Positions 58,389-64,000 of a DNA stretch of 64,000 nucleotides are shown here, in pieces. The notes below the pieces were generated by a model. That model searched no databases. It was given only the letters and a program-made list of their open reading frames with translations, and had not been told where the DNA came from. Source of the stretch: DATLGB01 sp963724135 (GTDB taxonomy: Bacteria > Actinomycetota > Thermoleophilia > Solirubrobacterales > Solirubrobacteraceae); assembly GCA_963724135.1 (NCBI GenBank), contig CAVRTA010000004.1, positions 310,001 to 374,000 on the forward strand, written 5' to 3'. The first letter of the stretch is position 1, and every line of letters starts with the position of its first letter. The position numbers and the translations under genes were made by a program.

Positions 58389-59344
58389 GGCCGTTTGCCT
58401 ACGAGCGCGCCGAGGATCCGGCGGCCGCGGTGGCGGCGGACGGGACGTACCTCGCCGGCGGCACCAACCTCGTCGACCTGATGAAGCTCGGCGTCGCGCG
58501 GCCGGAGCGGCTCGTCGACGTCTCGCGCCTCGACGCCTCCGTCACGGCGGCCGGCGGCGGCGTGCGCATCGGCGCAGCGGCGCGCATGAGCGACGTCGCT
58601 CGCCACCCGGACGTCCCGCCGCTGCTCGCCGAGGCGCTGCTCGCCGGCGCCTCCGCGCAGCTGCGCAACGCCGCAACGGTCGGCGGCAACCTGCTCCAGC
58701 GCACGCGCTGCGCCTACTTCCAGGACGTGACCAAGCCGTGCAACAAGCGCGATTCGGGCAGCGGCTGCCCGGCGATCGCGGGCCATCACCGCAACCTCGC
58801 CATCATCGGTCACTCCGAGCACTGCGTCGCCACCCACCCGAGCGACATGGCGGTCGCGCTCGCGGCGCTGGGCGCCGAGGTGGAGGTGCTCGGCCCCGAG
58901 GGCGAGCGGCGGGTCGCGATCCCGGGCCTGCACCGGCTGCCCGGCGACCAGCCCCAGCGCGACAACGTGCTCGAGCCCGGCGAGCTGATCACGGCGATCG
59001 TCGTCGGCGCCCAGTCCGGCCCGGGCCGCTACCGCAAGGCGCGCGACCGCGCCTCCTACGCCTTCGCGCTCGTGTCCGTCGCGGCGGTCCTGGACGTGCG
59101 CGACGGCATCGTGGACGACGTCCGCATCGCGCTCGGCGGCGTCGCCCACGCCCCCTGGCGCGCCGCGCGCGCCGAGGCGGAGCTGCGCGGCAACCAGGCG
59201 ACGCCGGCGTCCTTCGCGGCGGCGGCCGACGCCGAGCTGGAGGTCGCAAGGCCACTGCGCGACAACGCCTTCAAGGTGCCCCTGGCGCGCAACCTCATCA
59301 CCAGCACCCTGCTCGCGCTACTGGGGGGTCAGTCCCCTGAGTAG
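58385..59344 (+). CDS. paoB: FAD subunit with extra [4Fe-4S] loop (PaoB-type)
   Basis: 319 residues from ATG 58385. FAD-binding pattern YLAGGTNLVDLMKLGVARPERLVDVSRL and NAATVGGNLLQRTRCAYFQ. The insertion with four Cys (TRCAYFQDVTKPCNKRDSGSGCPA, then SEHC) matches the [4Fe-4S] loop of E. coli PaoB/YagS, which separates aldehyde oxidoreductases of the PaoABC type from true xanthine dehydrogenases. C-terminal domain VSVAAVLDVRDGIVDDVRIALGGVA. Confidence 0.92.
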   Translation: MRPFAYERAEDPAAAVAADGTYLAGGTNLVDLMKLGVARPERLVDVSRLDASVTAAGGGVRIGAAARMSDVARHPDVPPLLAEALLAGASAQLRNAATVGGNLLQRTRCAYFQDVTKPCNKRDSGSGCPAIAGHHRNLAIIGHSEHCVATHPSDMAVALAALGAEVEVLGPEGERRVAIPGLHRLPGDQPQRDNVLEPGELITAIVVGAQSGPGRYRKARDRASYAFALVSVAAVLDVRDGIVDDVRIALGGVAHAPWRAARAEAELRGNQATPASFAAAADAELEVARPLRDNAFKVPLARNLITSTLLALLGGQSPE

Positions 59345-61358
59345 CGCCGTCACCCAGGCCGAGATCGGTACCGCTCATGCCCGCGTCGAGGGGCGCCTGA
59401 AGGTCGAGGGGCGTGCCAACTACGCGGCCGAGCACGACCCCGACGGCGTCGTGCACGCCGTGCTCGTCCAGGCGGCCATCGCCCGCGGGCGGGTCACGCG
59501 GGTCGGCGCCGTCGACGGCGTCCTGTGCGTCCTCAGCCACGAGAACGCTCCCGCCGTCAAGGAGGTGGACGACAGAGAGCTCGCCGTTCTCCAGTCGCCC
59601 GACGTCCGCTACCGCGGGCAGATCGTCGCCGCCGTCGTGGCCGAGACGCCCGAGGCGGCGCGCGCCGGGGCCGCGGCGCTGGCGATCGACTACGGCCCGG
59701 AGAAGCACCACGTCGCACTCGAACGCGAGGACCAGGGCTTCTACGCGCCGCCGTCGGTCAACGGCGGCTACGCGACCGACTCCGTGATCGGCGACCCGGA
59801 CGCAGCGCTCGCCGGCGCCCCGGTCACGGTCGATCGCTGGTACGCGACGCCGACGCAGCACAACAACGCCATGGAGCCGCACGCCTGCGTCTGCCACTGG
59901 CGCGATGACGGCCGCCTGATCGTCAACGACTCGACGCAGGGCGTGTGGTCGGCGCGCGCCACGCTGGCCGAGGTTCTCGGCCTCGATCCCGACCACATCA
60001 GCGTGCACTCCCCCCACGTCGGCGGCGGCTTCGGCTCCAAGGGCACCGTGCGCCCGCACGTGGTCGTCGCCGCGCTGGCCGCGCGCGTGGTCGGGCGCCC
60101 GGTCAAGCTCGCCGTCACGCGGCGCCAGATGTTCGCGCTCACCGGCTATCGCACGCCGACCATCCAGCGCGTGCGGCTCGGTGCGGACCGCGACGGCCGC
60201 ATCCAGGCGATCAGCCACGAGGCCTACAGCCAGACCTCGCAGCTGCGCGAGTTCGCCGAGCAGTCGGCGACGCCGTCACGGGTGATGTACGCCGGCGAGC
60301 ACCGGCGCACCACCCACCGCATCACCCGGCTCGACGTCCCGTCGCCGTCGTGGATGCGCGCACCAGGTGAGACACCCGGGATGTTCGCGCTCGAGTCGGC
60401 GATCGACGAGCTCGCGGACGAGCTCGGCATGGATCCGATCGAGCTGCGCATCGCCAACGACCCCGAGCGCCACCCGGAGTCCGGCAAACAGTGGAGCTCG
60501 CGCAACCTCGTGGCCTGCCTGCGCACGGGAGCCGAGCGTTTCGGCTGGCGCGCCGAGGCGCGCGACGGCGTCGGCATGGGCGTGGCCAGCTCGATGTATC
60601 CCACCTACCGCTCGCCCGCCTGGGCGCACGCCCAGCGCGAGGCCGACGGCTCGGTCACCGTGCGCATCGCCGCCGCAGACATCGGCACCGGCGCCCGCAC
60701 GGCGCTGACCCAGATCGCCGCCGACGCGTGCGGCCTTCCCTTCGACCGGGTGCGCGTCGAGATCGGCTCGTCGGACTTCCCCCGCGCCGGGGTCGCCGGC
60801 GGCTCGATGGGGACCGCGTCCTGGGGCTCGGCGGTGCACGGCGCCTGCCGCAAGCTGGTCTCCGAGGACCTCGAGGAGGCGGCCTACGACACGCGCGAGG
60901 ACATCCGGGCGCTGGCCGACTACGCGCGTCATGCCTTCGGCGCCCAGTTCGCGCAGGTCCGCGTGGAGCCCGACACCCGCGAGGTGCACGTGGAGCGCCT
61001 GCTCGGCGTCTTCGCGGCCGGGCGGATCGTCAACCCGCGCACCGCCCGCTCGCAACTGATCGGAGGGATGACGATGGGCCTCGGCATGGCGCTGATGGAG
61101 GAGACGATCGTGGACCGCGAGTTCGGCGACTACGCCAACGCCGACCTCGCCGAGTACCACGTTCCCGTCAACGCGGACGTGCGGGACATCGAGGCGATCT
61201 GGGTCGAGGAGGACGACCCGCACCTGAACCCGATGGGGATCAAGGGGATCGGCGAGATCGGCATCACCGGCTGCGCTGCGGCGATCGCGAACGCCGTCTT
61301 CCACGCCACGGGCGTCCGCGTCCGCGAGCTCCCGATCACCGCGGAGAAGCTCCTGTGA
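59337..61358 (+). CDS. paoC: molybdenum-cofactor large subunit (PaoC-type), probable CTG start
   Basis: About 673 residues. The conserved start region ARVEGRLKVEGRANYAAEHDPDGVVHAV is in frame upstream of the first ATG/GTG/TTG (GTG 59451), so translation must begin earlier; CTG 59337, in CTGAGTAG overlapping the previous stop, with GGGGGG 9 bases upstream, is the best candidate. Moco-binding motifs: TQGVWSARATLAEVLGL, HVGGGFGSKG, GGSMGTASWGSAV, and catalytic Glu in IKGIGEIGITG. Oxidises aldehydes or N-heterocycles, passing electrons through PaoB and PaoA. The Moco-insertion chaperone (PaoD/XdhC) is not in the window. Stop overlaps the ABC ATPase start. Confidence 0.9.
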   Translation: MSSAVTQAEIGTAHARVEGRLKVEGRANYAAEHDPDGVVHAVLVQAAIARGRVTRVGAVDGVLCVLSHENAPAVKEVDDRELAVLQSPDVRYRGQIVAAVVAETPEAARAGAAALAIDYGPEKHHVALEREDQGFYAPPSVNGGYATDSVIGDPDAALAGAPVTVDRWYATPTQHNNAMEPHACVCHWRDDGRLIVNDSTQGVWSARATLAEVLGLDPDHISVHSPHVGGGFGSKGTVRPHVVVAALAARVVGRPVKLAVTRRQMFALTGYRTPTIQRVRLGADRDGRIQAISHEAYSQTSQLREFAEQSATPSRVMYAGEHRRTTHRITRLDVPSPSWMRAPGETPGMFALESAIDELADELGMDPIELRIANDPERHPESGKQWSSRNLVACLRTGAERFGWRAEARDGVGMGVASSMYPTYRSPAWAHAQREADGSVTVRIAAADIGTGARTALTQIAADACGLPFDRVRVEIGSSDFPRAGVAGGSMGTASWGSAVHGACRKLVSEDLEEAAYDTREDIRALADYARHAFGAQFAQVRVEPDTREVHVERLLGVFAAGRIVNPRTARSQLIGGMTMGLGMALMEETIVDREFGDYANADLAEYHVPVNADVRDIEAIWVEEDDPHLNPMGIKGIGEIGITGCAAAIANAVFHATGVRVRELPITAEKLL

Positions 61359-62525
61359 CGGGCAAACCCGCGGTCTCGCTCGAGTTCTGCGCGGCGACGA
61401 AGGTCTACCCCGGCGCTCCGGAGCCCGCGGTCGACGCGCTGTCGCTCGAGGTCCCCGCAGGCGAGATCTGCGTGCTCGTCGGGCCCTCGGGCTGCGGCAA
61501 GACCACCGCCATGCGGATGGTCAACCGCCTGATCGACATCACCTCGGGCGACATCCTCATCGACGGCCTCAGCGTCACCGAGCGCAGGCCGGCCGAGCTG
61601 CGCCGCGAGATCGGCTACGCGATCCAGCAGATCGGCCTGTTCCCGCACCGCACGGTGGCGGAGAACCTCGCCACGGTCCCCAAGCTCCTGGGCTGGGACC
61701 GTGAGCGCATCCACGCGCGCGTCGACGAGCTGCTCGCGCTGATCTCGCTCGACCCGGGCGAGGTGCGCGAGCGCTTCCCGGCGCAGCTGTCGGGCGGCCA
61801 GCGCCAGCGCGTCGGCGTCGCCCGGGCGCTCGCCGTCGATCCGCCGGTCCTGCTGATGGACGAGCCGTTCGGCGCCATCGACCCGATCAACCGCGAGCGG
61901 CTCCAGAACGAGTTCCTGCGGCTCCAGGCGCGGCTGTCCAAGACGATCGTCTTCGTCACCCACGACATCGACGAGGCGATCAAGATCGGGCGACCGGATC
62001 GCCGTGCTCAAGAAGGGCGGCCGGCTGGCGCAGTACGCCTCGCCGGCGGAGCTGCTCACCCACCCGGCCGACGAGTTCGTCGAGCAGTTCGTCGGCGCCG
62101 ACCGCTCGCTCAAGCGCCTCGCGCTCCAGCGCGTCCGCGACGTCGACCTGTGGACGGTGGCGACGGCACACGGCGGCGACGCGGTCGCGCGGCTGCGCGC
62201 CGCCATGGCCGACTCGGACGTGCCCGAGATCGCGCTGCTGCTCGACGAGCAGGACCGCCCGCAGCGCTGGCTGCGCGAGCGTGACCTGCAGGGCGACGCC
62301 GTGCCCGCCGGCGCGGGCACGCCGGCGGAGCCGATCCTCGACCTCGACGACATCCTGCGCGATGCGCTCGGCCACCTGCTCAGCGCCGAGAGCCGCTACG
62401 CGGCGGTGGCGGACGCCGGCGGGAAGATGGCGGGCGTGCTGTCGATCGAGGTCATCGCGCACGCGCTCAACATGCCCACGGACGCCGTGCCGTCGACCAC
62501 GGAGCTGATGGGCGACCTCCAGTGA
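61355..62525 (+). CDS. OpuCA/ProV-type ABC transporter ATPase with CBS domains, +1 frameshift
   Basis: About 389 residues after correction, from GTG 61355. Walker A VGPSGCGKTTAMRM, Q-loop YAIQQIGLFPHRT, signature LSGGQRQRVGVARAL, Walker B VLLMDEPFGAIDPINR, H-loop VFVTHDIDEAIKIG. The frame then slips at GGG 61988-61990: with one G removed the sequence continues GDRIAVLKKGGRLAQYASPAELL as in all homologues. The remainder (DVDLWTVATAHGGDAVARLRAAM, ESRYAAVADAGGKMAGVLSIE) is a CBS pair, the ionic-strength sensor of OpuA/OpuC importers of glycine betaine, choline or carnitine. Confidence 0.88.
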
Positions 62526-63254
62526 GCGTCGTCTTCGCGCAGTCGCTCGGTGAGGACTTCTTCCGCGAGCGCACGGGTCGTTCCTGCGTCCAGGAGAACG
62601 GCTTCTGCCCCGGCTGGATCGCCGACAACCTCGACAAGTACTGGGGCGCGCTCGGCGAGCACGTCTACCTCACGCTGGTGTCCCTGGGCATCGGCTTCGC
62701 GATCGCCTTCGGACTCGCGGTCCTCGCGCACAAGCGGCGCTGGCTGACCGGGCCGATCGTGGCCGTCACCGGGGCGCTCTACACGATCCCCTCGCGTGGC
62801 GGCCTTCTTCCTGCTGCTGCCGATCACCGGACGCGGGAACCTGACCGCGCTCGTCGCGCTGGTCTCCTACACGCTGCTGATCCTGTTCCGCAACATCACC
62901 ACCGGGTTGCGCAACGTGCCGGTAGACGCGGTCGATGCCGCGCGCGGGATGGGGATGACCGACAACCAGATCCTGCGCTCGGTCGAGTTGCCGCTCGCGC
63001 TGCCGGAGATCCTGGCCGGCGTGCGCATCGCGTTCACCACGACAGTCGGGCTGGCCACGCTCGCCTTCTTCGCCGGCGGCGGCGGGCTCGGTGAGCAGAT
63101 CTACTCCGCCAACGCGGGTACCGGCGGCATCTTCTTCAAGTCCAACGTGGTCGTTGCGGGCGGGCTCGCGGTGCTGCTCGCCGCCGTCGGCGACCTGATC
63201 ATCCTGACCGGGCAGCGGGTGGCGCTGCCGTGGCGGCGGGTGGCGCACACCTGA
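62522..63254 (+). CDS. OpuC-type ABC permease 1, +1 frameshift
   Basis: About 243 residues after correction, GTG 62522 overlapping the ATPase stop. First part: YLTLVSLGIGFAIAFGLAVLAHKRRW and VAVTGALYTIPS. The frame slips near 62798-62803; one base fewer gives (L/V)AAFFLLLPITGRGN as in the family. The EAA loop for ATPase contact is DAARGMGMTDNQILRSVELPLALPEILAG. Channel half of a binding-protein-dependent compatible-solute importer. ATG of the second permease overlaps its stop (TGATG). Confidence 0.87.
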
Positions 63255-64000
63255 TGGCTCTGCCCTGCCCCGAGGCCGGCTCGAAGTCGGGCTTCGCCGA
63301 TGCGTTCGACCTGATCCTGCACGAGCGCGAGTCGATCTCCGGCGGCGTGTGCATCGGCGGCCCGGGGGAGTTCGGCGAGCTCGCGCTGCTGCACATGCGC
63401 ACGAGCCTGCTGGCGGTCGCGATCGCGGTCGCGATCGCGGTTCCCATCGGGCTCTACCTCGGTCACATCCGCCGCGGGGAGTTCCTCGCCGTGTCGGTGT
63501 CGAACATCGGGCGCGCCGTGCCGTCGCTGGCGCTGCTGGCGTTCTTCGTCGCCTTCCTCGGCGTCGGGCTGCTCAACGTGGTGTCGGTGCTGACGCTGCT
63601 GGCGATCCCGCCGATCCTGACCAACACTTACGTCGGCGTGCGCCAGGTCGATTCCGAGACCGTCGCCGCCGCGCGCGGCGTCGGCCTCACCGAGGGCCAG
63701 ATCATTCGGCAGGTCGAGCTGCCGCTCGCGCTCCCGGTCATCTTCGCGGGTATCCGCACTGGCGCGGTGGCCGTGGTCGCCACCGCGACCATCACCCCGC
63801 TCGCCAACGTCCAGTCGCTCGGCACGCCGATCCTGGAGCCGCAGACCTACGGGGAGGCGGGCCAGCTCGGCGCCGCCATCGTGGTCGCGTTGATCACGCT
63901 GGCCGTCGACGTCGGCATCGGCATACTGGCGAGGGTCACCACCCCGAAGGGTCTGACGGCCGGTGCCGCGGCGCCGGGCGCGGCGCGCCGGGGCCTGTTC
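63254..64000 (+). CDS. OpuC-type ABC permease 2 (runs off the right end)
   Basis: 249 residues visible from ATG 63254, no stop before the window ends. Membrane region from about residue 50 (LLAVAIAVAIAVPIGLYLG, ALLAFFVAFLGVGLLNVVSVLTLLAIPPILT), EAA loop AARGVGLTEGQIIRQVELPLALPVIFAG, then AVVATATITPLANVQSLG. Partner of the preceding permease. The substrate-binding protein (OpuCC-type) presumably lies just outside the window. Confidence 0.9.
   Translation, partial: MALPCPEAGSKSGFADAFDLILHERESISGGVCIGGPGEFGELALLHMRTSLLAVAIAVAIAVPIGLYLGHIRRGEFLAVSVSNIGRAVPSLALLAFFVAFLGVGLLNVVSVLTLLAIPPILTNTYVGVRQVDSETVAAARGVGLTEGQIIRQVELPLALPVIFAGIRTGAVAVVATATITPLANVQSLGTPILEPQTYGEAGQLGAAIVVALITLAVDVGIGILARVTTPKGLTAGAAAPGAARRGLF

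Overview
The window is very GC-rich, almost fully coding DNA from a high-GC Gram-positive bacterium. The mce genes, the initiator-tRNA type (C1/U72), the DUF3556 membrane protein, the trans-acting enoyl reductase-like protein and the many secreted proteins with basic beta-sandwich tails point to Actinobacteria, probably the Thermoleophilia/Solirubrobacterales side. That placement is inference from gene content, not from a marker gene. Five genes carry what look like single-base insertions, so the assembly may contain indel errors.

Layout. 1-6244: five consecutive MCE-family lipid-transfer genes (first partial, third frameshifted). 6248-10920: HxlR regulator, DsbA-fold protein, membrane adenylate cyclase (frameshifted) overlapping a TPP-dependent enzyme. 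10921-11314: gene-free stretch with a promoter-like motif, nested complementary arms and a strong hairpin, a candidate small-RNA gene. 11315-21350: Ppx/GppA phosphatase, hydroxyacid dehydrogenase, acyl-CoA synthetase, GAF-PAS histidine kinase, subtilase, two response regulators, thiolase and an SRPBCC protein. 21409-28519: a giant NHL-propeller/Ig-like/metzincin secreted protein and a beta-lactamase-fold hydrolase. 28558-30491: an rsbQ-rsbP energy-stress pair. 30519-32412: initiator tRNA followed by a small island bounded by 14-bp direct repeats, carrying a DUF5067-type protein.

32445-42272: NAD(P)-binding protein, AqpZ-like aquaporin, a DUF4396 metal-associated protein behind a CsoR-type operator, methyltransferase, a divergent cupin/TetR pair with a readable operator, SRPBCC protein, penicillin-acylase-family enzyme and an alpha/beta-hydrolase-cyclase fusion. 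42273-55489: secreted proteins, a two-sensor GGDEF/HD-GYP protein, a subtilase ending in eleven RASWS repeats, a lipoprotein, DUF3556 protein, glycosidase-like protein, hydrolase, degenerate P-loop-like protein and LVIVD propeller. 55511-64000: NlpC/P60 hydrolase, enoyl reductase-like protein, a PaoABC-type molybdenum aldehyde dehydrogenase operon and, translationally coupled to it, an OpuC-type compatible-solute ABC transporter running off the end.

Two themes recur: lipid handling (mce, acyl-CoA synthetase, thiolase, enoyl reductase) and signalling by cyclic nucleotides, c-di-GMP, two-component proteins and RsbQP. The most unusual observations are the tRNA-bounded DUF5067 island, a 31-bp hairpin repeat of which one copy lies inside a reading frame, the candidate small RNA, and the RASWS-tailed protease.
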